64,000 nucleotides of DNA from JBDWFY01 sp965275915 (GTDB lineage Bacteria; Pseudomonadota; Alphaproteobacteria; Rhizobiales; Stappiaceae). Positions 43,029 through 50,668 of the stretch are shown piece by piece. The notes under the pieces were generated by a model, which made no database searches, was not told where the DNA came from, and saw nothing but the letters and a program-made list of their open reading frames with translations. The first letter of the stretch is position 1. Every line of letters starts with the position of its first letter. The stretch spans positions 248,001 through 312,000 of the forward strand of contig CBDHYI010000005.1 of assembly GCA_965275915.1 (NCBI GenBank). Direction: 5' to 3'. The position numbers and the translations under genes are program-made.

Positions 43029-43886
43029 ATGCAAATCGACCATCTGGAGACATTTCTCGACCTGCTGGAAACCAGCAGTTTCAATGTCACGGCCGACAAT
43101 CTGGGCGTCACGCAGTCCACGGTGTCCGCCCGCGTGAAAACGCTTGAGCGTTCCGTTGGAAGGAAATTGTTCACCCGCAGCCGAGCCGGCACCCGGCCCA
43201 CCGCGGCCGGTCTCAGGCTGGCCGATCACGCGCGATCGCTCTTTAACGAATGGAATGCGGCAAAACGCTCGGTTCAACGGGCCGACAACTTCAACCAGTC
43301 GATGCGGATCGGACTGCAGAGCGACCTTGCCGCAAGCCATATCGGCGAATGGGTGTCGGAGTTTCGGAAAGCGCTTCCGGAAACTTCCCTTTACGTCGAA
43401 CTCGATTATTCAACGCAAATGTGCGCCGACCTTCTGGCCGGGCAAATGGACGTCGCGGTGTTGTTCACACCCCGGCATTTGCCGGACCTCCACTATGAAA
43501 ATGTCGGCGAGGTTCGCTACCGGATGGTCAGCACCCTTGCATCGCGTCTGGGGGATGTTCCGGCCGGGAGCTACATTTTCGGCAATTACTCGCCGGTCTT
43601 CGAGAATGCGCATCAATTGCAGATGCCGGACTTTACCGATGCACCCGTTACCAGCGGGCAGAATGCCGCGGTGAGCAACCTTCTGATCTCATTGGGCGGG
43701 TCGGCATTCGTCCTTGAAGATACCGCAAAGGAACTGGTCAGCGAACACGGTTGTCACCTCATCGAGGATGTTGAAGCGATCCGTCAGCCGGTCTTTTTGG
43801 GCGTTCACCTGCGTCGCCGGCATCAGGGCGCGCATAAGAAGCTTCTGAGAATCGTGAAGCGGCATTTTTCACCGGCCGAAAACTAG
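43029..43886 (+). CDS. LysR-family transcriptional regulator
   Basis: 285 residues. N-terminal winged HTH (LETFLDLLETSSFNVTADNLGVTQSTVSARVKTLE in pieces, then GRKLFTRSRAGTRPTAAGLRL). The C-terminal effector domain starts around residue 90 (MRIGLQSDLAASHIGEWV). It is divergent from mttB and likely regulates it. Its TAG stop is provided by repeat copy C, so the extreme C-terminus might be altered. Confidence 0.9.
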   Translation: MQIDHLETFLDLLETSSFNVTADNLGVTQSTVSARVKTLERSVGRKLFTRSRAGTRPTAAGLRLADHARSLFNEWNAAKRSVQRADNFNQSMRIGLQSDLAASHIGEWVSEFRKALPETSLYVELDYSTQMCADLLAGQMDVAVLFTPRHLPDLHYENVGEVRYRMVSTLASRLGDVPAGSYIFGNYSPVFENAHQLQMPDFTDAPVTSGQNAAVSNLLISLGGSAFVLEDTAKELVSEHGCHLIEDVEAIRQPVFLGVHLRRRHQGAHKKLLRIVKRHFSPAEN

Positions 43887-43905
43887 GGTGCGGACCCATA
43901 GATGT
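43883..43905 (+). repeat. Repeat copy C of a TAG-stop-associated element
   Basis: CTAGGGTGCGGACCCATAGA, same orientation as copies A and B. Its CTAG contains the lysR stop codon. With copy B it flanks the mttB-lysR pair as direct repeats. Confidence 0.6.
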
Positions 43906-44414
43906 TATCGTGCCTGCATATTCAGCGTACCGGTCCACAATGTGTCGCCGCCATCATCGAGGTTGTCGACGCGTCGACCTTCAAAAGAGCCCGACCCGGC
44001 CATCGACTCAAACCGTCCGCTGCCGACAACATCCGCATGGGAGCCGCTGAAGGCGATGCCGTCGCCGGACCCAACGGCTTTGCCCGTGTAAGTCGCCCTC
44101 AGCTGCGATCCGTCTTCAAATTGCCAGAGTGCATATCCCCGGAAAGTCCCCTCAGCACCCAGGAAATCATAGGTTCCCTGATAGCGGTAATTTGCCAGTT
44201 CGCCATTTTCGAAAATCGCAAGTCCTCTGAAGCCTGCGATTCCGACCCGGCGCTTGTCTTCCGACGGAACATCAATGTGATGTTCATCGGTCACGTGAAC
44301 GACCGCCTTGTATTCCAGGTCCAGAGCGAACGCATCGGCGGGCTGCAACCAAACGGCAAAAAGCGGAAAAAGACCATAAATGATAAAAAAACGCCTAAAG
44401 ACGTCCCGTTTCAA
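43905..44414 (-). CDS. Secreted hypothetical protein
   Basis: 169 residues. A signal peptide (hydrophobic residues about 9-30, cut after AFA) precedes a beta-rich domain with repeated Gly/Tyr strands: RGLAIFENGELANYRYQGTYDF, RGYALWQFEDGSQLRATY, GSGRFESMAGSGSFEGRR. The pattern looks like a small beta-barrel (allene-oxide-cyclase/dirigent-like topology is possible) but I do not recognise a named family. It sits between repeat C and zur. Confidence 0.6.
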   Translation of the reverse strand: MKRDVFRRFFIIYGLFPLFAVWLQPADAFALDLEYKAVVHVTDEHHIDVPSEDKRRVGIAGFRGLAIFENGELANYRYQGTYDFLGAEGTFRGYALWQFEDGSQLRATYTGKAVGSGDGIAFSGSHADVVGSGRFESMAGSGSFEGRRVDNLDDGGDTLWTGTLNMQAR

Positions 44415-44441
44415 TCAATCTGCCGATCCATTGCCGGGGCT

Positions 44442-44852
44442 TCAGGCCGCCTTGCAGACCTTGCACAGACCTTTGAGTTCCACCGTCGATTTTTGCAGAT
44501 AAAACTCATTTGCTTCGGCCAGTTCTCTCAGGCCGGAGCTGAGTTTATCGTCCGAAACCTCTGCAACCTGACCGCAGGTATCGCAGATCGTAAAGACGAC
44601 TGTCTCGTGGGTTTCGCAATCCGGTTGGCTGCAGGCGACAAACGCGTTCAGACACTCGAGGCGGTGGACCATTCCGAATTCAACCAGTTTGTCGAGCGCG
44701 CGGTAAACCTGCAAAGGGGCCCGAAAGCCCTTTTCACGAAGCTGATCGAGGATTGTGTAGGCGGTCAGAGGGCCCGTCGCGGCAGTGAGAGCGCCATACA
44801 CGAGTGTCTGATTCTTGGTCAGGTCGCCGGACACTGGATGATGAGCCGTCAT
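44442..44852 (-). CDS. zur: Zinc uptake regulator Zur (Fur family)
   Basis: 136 residues from the ATG at 44852 (MTAHHPVSGD), which overlaps the znuB stop; the upstream extension of the frame lies in znuB. The winged HTH (VYGALTAATGPLTAYTILDQL; PLQVYRALDKLVEFGMVHRL) and the zinc-binding CxxC pairs (ICDTCG, LCKVC) are present. It represses zinc uptake genes when zinc is plentiful. Confidence 0.9.
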   Translation of the reverse strand: MTAHHPVSGDLTKNQTLVYGALTAATGPLTAYTILDQLREKGFRAPLQVYRALDKLVEFGMVHRLECLNAFVACSQPDCETHETVVFTICDTCGQVAEVSDDKLSSGLRELAEANEFYLQKSTVELKGLCKVCKAA

Positions 44853-45676
44853 AATTCCGTTCTCCCACTCAATGATAATTTCCTCGACAACCGCACAATG
44901 CCCGGCGAGAGGCTGGCAAGAAACAAACACAACGCCGTCACAACAATGCTCGGTCCGGATGGGGTATCCCACTTTAGTGATCCAAACAACCCGCCGATGA
45001 CCGCCGCGATGCCGATTACCACCGCCAGCAAAGCCATTTGTTCGGGGCCGGCGGCAAAACGACGGGCCGTAGCCGCCGGAATAATCAGCAAGGCGGTGAT
45101 CAGCAGAACGCCGACAATCTTGATGGATATGGCGATGACTGAGGCCATCAGCAGCATAAAAATCAGATTGACCCGGCCGGAGCGGATGCCCTCCGCTTCG
45201 GCCAACTCATTATTGACGGTCGCAGCAAACAGCGGCCGCCATATCGCTGCCAGCACCGCCAGAACCGCAAGACCACCTGAATAGATCACGGCAAGATCGG
45301 TCTTTGACACTGCAAGTATATCGCCGAACAACAGGCCCATCAGGTCAAATCGGACCCAGGTCATGAATGCGAGCACAACAAGACCAAGCGCCAGAGCCGA
45401 ATGGGACAGCAAGCCCAGCAGCGAGTCCGACGAAAGGCTGCCGTTTCTGTGAAGCACAATCAGCAGCACGGCAACGAGCGCTGAAATCAGGAAAACCGAC
45501 AGCGTCACATTGATATTCAGCAAGAAGGACAGCGCCACCCCGAGCAGGGCTGCATGCGACAGCGTATCGCCAAAGTAAGCAAGCCGCCGCCAGACAATAA
45601 AGCATCCAAGCGGACCGGCAACAGCAGCAACCCCGATGCCGGCCAGAAGAGCCCGACTGAAGAAATCGTCAAGCAT
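44849..45676 (-). CDS. znuB: Zinc ABC transporter permease ZnuB
   Basis: 275 residues with eight or so membrane helices. Typical segments: CFIVWRRLAYFGDTLSHAALLGVAL and GDILAVSKTDL, GVLLITALLIIPAATARRFA. The start MLDDFFSRALLAG at 45676 overlaps znuC by 8 nt. It is in a znuC-znuB-zur operon. Confidence 0.93.
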   Translation of the reverse strand: MLDDFFSRALLAGIGVAAVAGPLGCFIVWRRLAYFGDTLSHAALLGVALSFLLNINVTLSVFLISALVAVLLIVLHRNGSLSSDSLLGLLSHSALALGLVVLAFMTWVRFDLMGLLFGDILAVSKTDLAVIYSGGLAVLAVLAAIWRPLFAATVNNELAEAEGIRSGRVNLIFMLLMASVIAISIKIVGVLLITALLIIPAATARRFAAGPEQMALLAVVIGIAAVIGGLFGSLKWDTPSGPSIVVTALCLFLASLSPGIVRLSRKLSLSGRTEL

Positions 45677-46517
45677 GAGGTTTTTCCTCTCCGGCATCCG
45701 CATCATCGGGATCATCCGTTTCGTGATGATGTCCGTCTGCGGGATCGCAGTGATCCGTTATCGACCCGTCCGCCTGGCGGACCCGTCCGTCCGGCAAATG
45801 GACATGATCGTGCTCATGCCTGTAGACCGCAAGCGCCGACGCCGCCCGATCGCCGAAAAGCCGTTTATATTCATCACTCTCAGCCACAGCGCTGGGCGCA
45901 CCGTGGCAGCACATATGCCCGTTCAGGCATATGACCCGGTCTGTCGCCGCCATCACCATGTGAAGATCGTGAGAGATCATGAGAATTCCGCAGCTCAGGC
46001 TGTCCCGTATCGACCGGATTAATTCATAGAGCGCAATTTCGCCTGAAAAATCGACCCCCTGGGCAGGTTCATCCAGCACCATCAAATCCGGTTTACGGGC
46101 AATCGCCCGCGCCAGCATCACCCTCTGGAATTCGCCGCCTGACAACGTTCGCACTTCACTATCGCGCAGGTGGGGTACGCCGGTTTTTTCAAGCGCTTCT
46201 GTAATTTCGGTCGCCGACGGTTTTGATGTCAGGCGCATAAATCGTGCGACCGTCAGCGGCAGTGTCCAGTCGATGGAAATCTTCTGGGGAACATAACCAA
46301 CTCTCAGCTTCGGCCGCCTTTGGGTGCACCCTTCATCGGAGGCGATAACTCCGAGGGCCATTTTCGCCGTGGTTGACTTTCCCGATCCATTCGGGCCGAT
46401 CAGCGTAACGATCTCACCGGGCTGGATGGCAAAACTGATTCCGCGGACCAGCCATCGTCCCGCTCGCTCAACACCCGCATTTTCCAGAGAAACCAATGGT
46501 TCCGGCGCTTTCAGCAT
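45669..46517 (-). CDS. znuC: Zinc ABC transporter ATPase ZnuC
   Basis: 282 residues. Walker A GPNGSGKSTTAKMALG, VGYVPQKISIDWTLPLTV, signature LSGGEFQRVMLARAI, Walker B LMVLDEPAQGVD and H-loop MISHDLHMVMA. A C-terminal His/Asp-rich tail of about 50 residues (HEHDHVHLPDG; DGHHHETDDPDD) may bind zinc. Divergent from znuA with a Zur-box-like dyad between. Confidence 0.93.
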   Translation of the reverse strand: MLKAPEPLVSLENAGVERAGRWLVRGISFAIQPGEIVTLIGPNGSGKSTTAKMALGVIASDEGCTQRRPKLRVGYVPQKISIDWTLPLTVARFMRLTSKPSATEITEALEKTGVPHLRDSEVRTLSGGEFQRVMLARAIARKPDLMVLDEPAQGVDFSGEIALYELIRSIRDSLSCGILMISHDLHMVMAATDRVICLNGHMCCHGAPSAVAESDEYKRLFGDRAASALAVYRHEHDHVHLPDGRVRQADGSITDHCDPADGHHHETDDPDDADAGEEKPHA

Positions 46518-46586
46518 ACATGCCCCAACTGGCGAAACTTCACCTTGCGATCCCTTATCGCACGCGTTATACCACTACGCAAATAA

Positions 46587-46601
46587 TGTAATACTATAAC
46601 A
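46587..46601. promoter_or_regulatory. Zur-box-like operator between znuC and znuA
   Basis: TGTAATACTATAACA is a near-perfect dyad (TGTWAT...ATWACA) in the 109-bp divergent gap. Fur/Zur family sites have this AT-rich inverted form. A second, weaker element, GTTATACCACTAC, is at 46566. Confidence 0.65.
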
Positions 46602-46626
46602 TCACCAGATCAATCCGAGGCGCATC

Positions 46627-47880
46627 ATGAACAAATCGGCCATCCTGCTGAGCTCCGTTGCTTTCTCCGTCTTCAGTGCCACTGCGGCATGGTCCGAGGT
46701 TGCGGTCGTAACCTCGATCAAGCCGATTCACTCGCTTGTGGCAGCCGTTATGGACGGCACCGGCACCCCGGACTTGCTCATGGAGGGAGGCGCTTCACCG
46801 CACACATATAGTCTGAAGCCTTCGCAGGCCGCCAAACTTGAACAGGCCGATGTGATCTTCTGGGTTGGACCGCAAATTGAAACCTTCCTGGAAAAGCCGA
46901 TTGAAACCATCGGGCATGACGCGAAAAACATCACGCTGATGCAAACGCCTGACCTCATTCTGCTCGAAAACCGGTCGGACGAGTCTTTTGAAGCTCATGA
47001 CCACGATCATGGCGCGCATGATCATGCCGACCATGGGCACGGTGATGAAAAACACGATGATCATGCAGGCCACGAAAAGCATGAAGACGACCATGCAGGC
47101 CATGAACACGGTGACGAAAAACACGATGACCATGCGAGCCACGAAAAGCATGAACACGACCATGCAGGCCATGAACACGGTGACGAAAAACACGATGACC
47201 ATGCGAGCCACGAAAAGCATGAACACGACCATGCCGACCATGGACACGGCGACGAAAAACACGATGACCATGCGAGCCATGAAAAGCATGAACATGACCA
47301 TGCCGATCACAAGGACCATGCGGGCCATGATGATCACGACGGACACTCGGAAGGCACGCATGCCTATAATGCCCATATCTGGCTTGATCCCCAGAACGCC
47401 AAAATTCTGACGGGTAAAATCAAAGACACGCTGGTCGAGATCGATCCGGACAACGCAAAGCGCTATGAAGAGAATGCGACCGCTGCGATGGCCCGCCTCG
47501 ACGACCTGACGAAGGAAATCGAAGCCGACCTTTCATCTCTGCAGGGAAAGGGTTTCGTCGTTTTTCACGATGCATATCCATACTTTGAGAACCGTTTCGG
47601 CGTGTCCGCCGTTGGATCTATCACCGTCAGTCCGGAGGTGACGCCCGGTGCGGAGCGAATTGATACGATCCGCGCCAAGGTGAAAGATTTGGGCGCAACC
47701 TGCGTGTTTGCCGAACCTCAGTTCGAACCGAAGTTGGTTTCCGTCATCGTGGAAGGGACCGACGCCAAGTCAGGGACGCTCGATCCCCTGGGTGCACAAT
47801 TGGAAGCCGGGCCGGCGCTTTATGCCGATTTGCTCAACAATATGGCTGCATCCGTTAAGGAATGTCTTGGCGGAGAATAA
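46627..47880 (+). CDS. znuA: Zinc ABC transporter substrate-binding protein ZnuA with expanded His-rich loop
   Basis: 417 residues, longer than usual (around 300-330) because of the metal loop. Signal peptide residues 1-23 (ending AAWS). Cluster A-I fold: VVTSIKPIHSLVAAVMDG, GGASPHTYSLKPSQA with the zinc His, AHIWLDPQNAK after the loop, FHDAYPYFENRFGV and VFAEPQFEPKL. Between about residues 120 and 240 is a His/Asp/Glu-rich insert of four tandem 23-residue units plus flanks. The loop likely captures zinc in the periplasm. Confidence 0.94.
   Translation: MNKSAILLSSVAFSVFSATAAWSEVAVVTSIKPIHSLVAAVMDGTGTPDLLMEGGASPHTYSLKPSQAAKLEQADVIFWVGPQIETFLEKPIETIGHDAKNITLMQTPDLILLENRSDESFEAHDHDHGAHDHADHGHGDEKHDDHAGHEKHEDDHAGHEHGDEKHDDHASHEKHEHDHAGHEHGDEKHDDHASHEKHEHDHADHGHGDEKHDDHASHEKHEHDHADHKDHAGHDDHDGHSEGTHAYNAHIWLDPQNAKILTGKIKDTLVEIDPDNAKRYEENATAAMARLDDLTKEIEADLSSLQGKGFVVFHDAYPYFENRFGVSAVGSITVSPEVTPGAERIDTIRAKVKDLGATCVFAEPQFEPKLVSVIVEGTDAKSGTLDPLGAQLEAGPALYADLLNNMAASVKECLGGE
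47032..47307 (+). repeat. Four tandem 69-bp repeats encoding the ZnuA His-rich loop
   Basis: Units at 47032-47100, 47101-47169, 47170-47238 and 47239-47307, each encoding 23 residues patterned HxHGDEKHDDHAxHEKHExD. The units are nearly identical at DNA level, so copy number can change by slippage or recombination without shifting frame. Confidence 0.92.
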
Positions 47881-47961
47881 AGGATCGCGCGGCTTATGTC
47901 GCAGATACCTACCACAATCCGAAACCCAACCGGCAACCGGCGACGTTAGCCGGTTCCAAAG

Positions 47962-48007
47962 ATGAAGACGTGGCGCCGAAATTGAACATCCGGCGCCACG
48001 TCTTCAT
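47962..48007. terminator. Long hairpin between convergent znuA and cytochrome P460 genes
   Basis: Perfect 17-bp arms (47962-47978 and 47991-48007) with a 12-nt loop. It sits 81 bp after znuA and 30 bp after the end of the convergent P460 gene. It lacks a clear T-run, so termination from both sides is likely but not certain. A smaller AACCGGC/GCCGGTT hairpin precedes it (47928-47955). Confidence 0.7.
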
Positions 48008-48036
48008 TTGCTCCAAAGCATATCTTGTTTATTGCT

Positions 48037-48657
48037 CTATTTGCTGAGGCGAACCTCTTCCGCCGGGTACCCAAGCGCATCCTGATCTTCAAAAACGCCA
48101 TGACAGTCATGGCAAAACTTCTGACTCACTTTAAAATTCTCGCCCGATCCCGGTGAAATTCCGGAGTAAAGCCAATCGCCGAACTCCGCGGCTTCTCCCG
48201 CTTTGAGTTTTGTCATGATAAGCAGCGGTCCCGGGACGGGCGTTCCATCTTTTTTGACCTTCCAGCTCTCCTTGGCGACAATCGATCCCGCAGGAAGGGA
48301 AAATCCACCCTCATCCCGGTACTTAACATAGTCCTCAAACCCGATGTCGTTCACATATGTCTGAAGAAAACGGTTGCCGTGTCCGGCAAATGCCGGCCCA
48401 ATTCCGTCTTGTGCCAACGTCCAATTGCGATAATTGGCGCCAATTTCGTGATCGGCCTGCCCATAGCCTTCTGCCAGACTGTCTTTCAGACATTCATAGA
48501 GTTTGTCGATTTCTTCCTGTTCGAATTCGTCCGGCGCTTTTTTGAACACGCACCCGTCCGCCTGTGCCTGCGCCTGAATGGGAAAGAAGCCGCTTCCCAC
48601 GGTGCCGGCGCCCGCAAAGATCGTCAGTGCAGCAGCGGCCAGAAGAATTTTTTTCAT
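48037..48657 (-). CDS. Cytochrome P460 family protein
   Basis: About 205 residues from the ATG at 48657 (MKKILLAAAALTIFAGAG), with a Sec signal peptide cut near AQA. The P460 fold region includes NYRNWTLAQDG near the middle and FKVSQKFCHDCHGVFEDQDALG at the end, whose CHDCH is the heme-binding CxxCH. Cytochromes P460 and c'-beta oxidise hydroxylamine or bind NO; which applies here is not readable. Monocistronic, upstream gap holds no gene. Confidence 0.87.
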   Translation of the reverse strand: MKKILLAAAALTIFAGAGTVGSGFFPIQAQAQADGCVFKKAPDEFEQEEIDKLYECLKDSLAEGYGQADHEIGANYRNWTLAQDGIGPAFAGHGNRFLQTYVNDIGFEDYVKYRDEGGFSLPAGSIVAKESWKVKKDGTPVPGPLLIMTKLKAGEAAEFGDWLYSGISPGSGENFKVSQKFCHDCHGVFEDQDALGYPAEEVRLSK

Positions 48658-49154
48658 GTGTTGACCCTCGTCCGATTGAATATTCCTGCACGGCCGCAAG
48701 GCAAGCGACCGACGCCGGTTCAGCGCAGAAGAGACAGGGAGAATTATGCGTCTCCGACGTCCGCCCTGCCCTGTCAGGTTTTCAAGTACGTGACTGAAAC
48801 ACCTATGATTTTAATCGGGTGGCGGCAATTAAAGCCGGTTTCAAATGATTGTGTGGTCCAGGCGTAAGTTTTTGATCGAACTGTTAACCCCGGAGCCGTT
48901 CAGCGCTTGCCGGCTTGCCTCAGCGGTTCGAGCGGCCTCATTTCCGGCTACCATTACCTGGGCATTCAGGCAGGGTCGGATTTCACGCTTGAGCAACCCA
49001 TAATCGAAGGGGGCATGAACAGCGAAAAAGCGAAAATCGAAGAGAAATTAACCGGTTTTTCAGCCCTGCTCGCAAAATTGTGCAATTGCGAACAGAAATA
49101 ACCTATAGTAAGTTACTTCGATACAGAAGTATCCGTGGTCTGTAAGGGCAATTC
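48658..49154. other. Intergenic region between P460 and higA-like gene
   Basis: No gene is supported in about 500 bp. A short frame ending at 49101 (MNSEKAKIEEKLTGFSALLA from 49015) has no recognisable family. No higB toxin is found. The right end holds TACTTC-GATACA-GAAGTA (49114-49131), a 6-bp-armed dyad 24 bp before higA, a likely operator. Confidence 0.5.
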
Positions 49155-49454
49155 ATGACAAACGATCAGTTTGCGCCTATTCATCCTGGTGAGATTTTAC
49201 GCAAGGAATATCTTTTGGAATATGGTCTGACGGCTGAGGACCTTGCCGAAGCTCTCCATATCCCGAGCGCAACCATCGAAGGAATTATTTGCGAAAAATC
49301 CCGTATTTCTGCGGATTTAGCCCTGAGACTCGGTGAATATTTTTCACCGTCACCGGACTACTGGCTCTCGTTACAATCACAATATGACGTCATTATCACA
49401 AAGCGCGAGCTGGCGGACGACCTGCAGAAAATATCGCCTTTGAGATTAATGTAG
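49155..49454 (+). CDS. HigA-family antitoxin, XRE HTH, without an adjacent toxin
   Basis: 99 residues. HigA-type start IHPGEILRKEYLLEYGLTAEDLAEAL, HTH to about residue 60 (SRISADLALRLGEYF) and the following SPDYWLSLQSQYD are characteristic. HigA usually follows a RelE-like HigB toxin; none is detectable within 450 bp upstream or directly downstream. It may act as a solitary regulator, perhaps autoregulated through the dyad upstream. Confidence 0.85.
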   Translation: MTNDQFAPIHPGEILRKEYLLEYGLTAEDLAEALHIPSATIEGIICEKSRISADLALRLGEYFSPSPDYWLSLQSQYDVIITKRELADDLQKISPLRLM

Positions 49455-49740
49455 GATTTCTTCTTTTCCGCCACGCCATAATTTTGCACCGCAAGAACCG
49501 CCCTTCGCACCTGCGGTTGGCGGCAACTTCCGGTTTGGATAACGGGAATCGAGCCTTTAATCCGGCAGGACATTGGTCTAGTTTTTGTTTTTAAGGAAAT
49601 TGGACTGGTTTGGATGCGCAATTCTGGATCTTTCCTTCGCCCGGCGACAGTGAAGATTCCCCGTGAGATGTCATCCGTTTGGTCGGCCCCATCACCTTGC
49701 ATCTGCTCCAGCAGACCGCCGATCCAGGAACGCTTTGACA

Positions 49741-50649
49741 ATGGCGCAGTCAGATAAGCCGAACAGAACGTCTCCCTGGCAATCCATGATTGCGCCGGCC
49801 TTCCTGGTAGGGACGCTGCTCGTGCTTTCCGGTTGCGGGCTGGCGGAAGCCCCCCTCATAGACACCAAAGGCCCGGTTGCCACAGAAGAGCGCAATCTCC
49901 TGTTCACCGCCTTCGGTCTGATGCTCATCGTCGTCGTGCCGGTCTTCGTTCTGACGCTCGCCTTTTGCTGGCGTTACAGGGCATCCGGCGGCAAGGGGGC
50001 ATATCGACCGGAATGGTCGTCCTCCGCCAGAATCGAGACTGTCGTCTGGCTGGTGCCGGCTTGTATCATTATGGTCCTGGGCTACCTCGTGTGGACCTAC
50101 ACACACAAGCTCGATCCCTACAAAAAGCTTGCCGATGACGGCTCTTCGTTTGAGGTCCAGGCTATTGCGCAAGACTGGAAATGGCTTTTCGTCTATCCCG
50201 AATTGGGCATTGCCAGCGTCAATGAGCTCGCATTTCCCAGCAACCGCCCGCTCAGTTTGAAGATTACCTCGGATACGGTCATGAATTCCTTCATGATTCC
50301 GGCCCTGGGCGGTCAGATCTACGCCATGGCCGGCATGACGACACAACTCAATCTGATCGCGGATGAGCCGGGCAGTTTCCGCGGACGCAACACAATGTAC
50401 AGCGGCGATGGTTTTTCGGACCAGCATTTCCAGGCAATTGCGATGTCGAACGAGGACTTCACGGCCTGGGTCGGGAAAGTGCAGGACGCACCGACGGCAC
50501 TGGATGCATCAGCTTATGAGACCCTTGCAAAACCCAGTGTCGCGAACCACGTAGCTTATTACTCCAGCGTCGAACCGGATTTGTTCGAAACGATCATACG
50601 AAAATATGCGCCGATGAAGACCATGGCCAAACCGGAGGCAAACCATTGA
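49741..50649 (+). CDS. cyoA: Ubiquinol oxidase bo3 subunit II
   Basis: About 302 residues. Lipoprotein signal with lipobox LSGC (Cys near residue 32), two membrane helices (LMLIVVVPVFVLTLAFCW; VWLVPACIIMVLGYLVW), then the cupredoxin domain (DWKWLFVYPELGIASVNELAFP; FMIPALGGQIYAMAGM). It lacks the CuA cysteines, as expected for a quinol oxidase. The frame opens at 49663; the ATG at 49741 gives the natural N-terminus. Confidence 0.94.
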   Translation: MAQSDKPNRTSPWQSMIAPAFLVGTLLVLSGCGLAEAPLIDTKGPVATEERNLLFTAFGLMLIVVVPVFVLTLAFCWRYRASGGKGAYRPEWSSSARIETVVWLVPACIIMVLGYLVWTYTHKLDPYKKLADDGSSFEVQAIAQDWKWLFVYPELGIASVNELAFPSNRPLSLKITSDTVMNSFMIPALGGQIYAMAGMTTQLNLIADEPGSFRGRNTMYSGDGFSDQHFQAIAMSNEDFTAWVGKVQDAPTALDASAYETLAKPSVANHVAYYSSVEPDLFETIIRKYAPMKTMAKPEANH

Positions 50650-50668
50650 GTTGCCGGGGGAACCGATA

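Noticed and set aside
47032..47307. Tandem repeats considered as a CRISPR array
   Set aside because: Units are directly adjacent without spacers, preserve the reading frame and encode a His-rich ZnuA loop.
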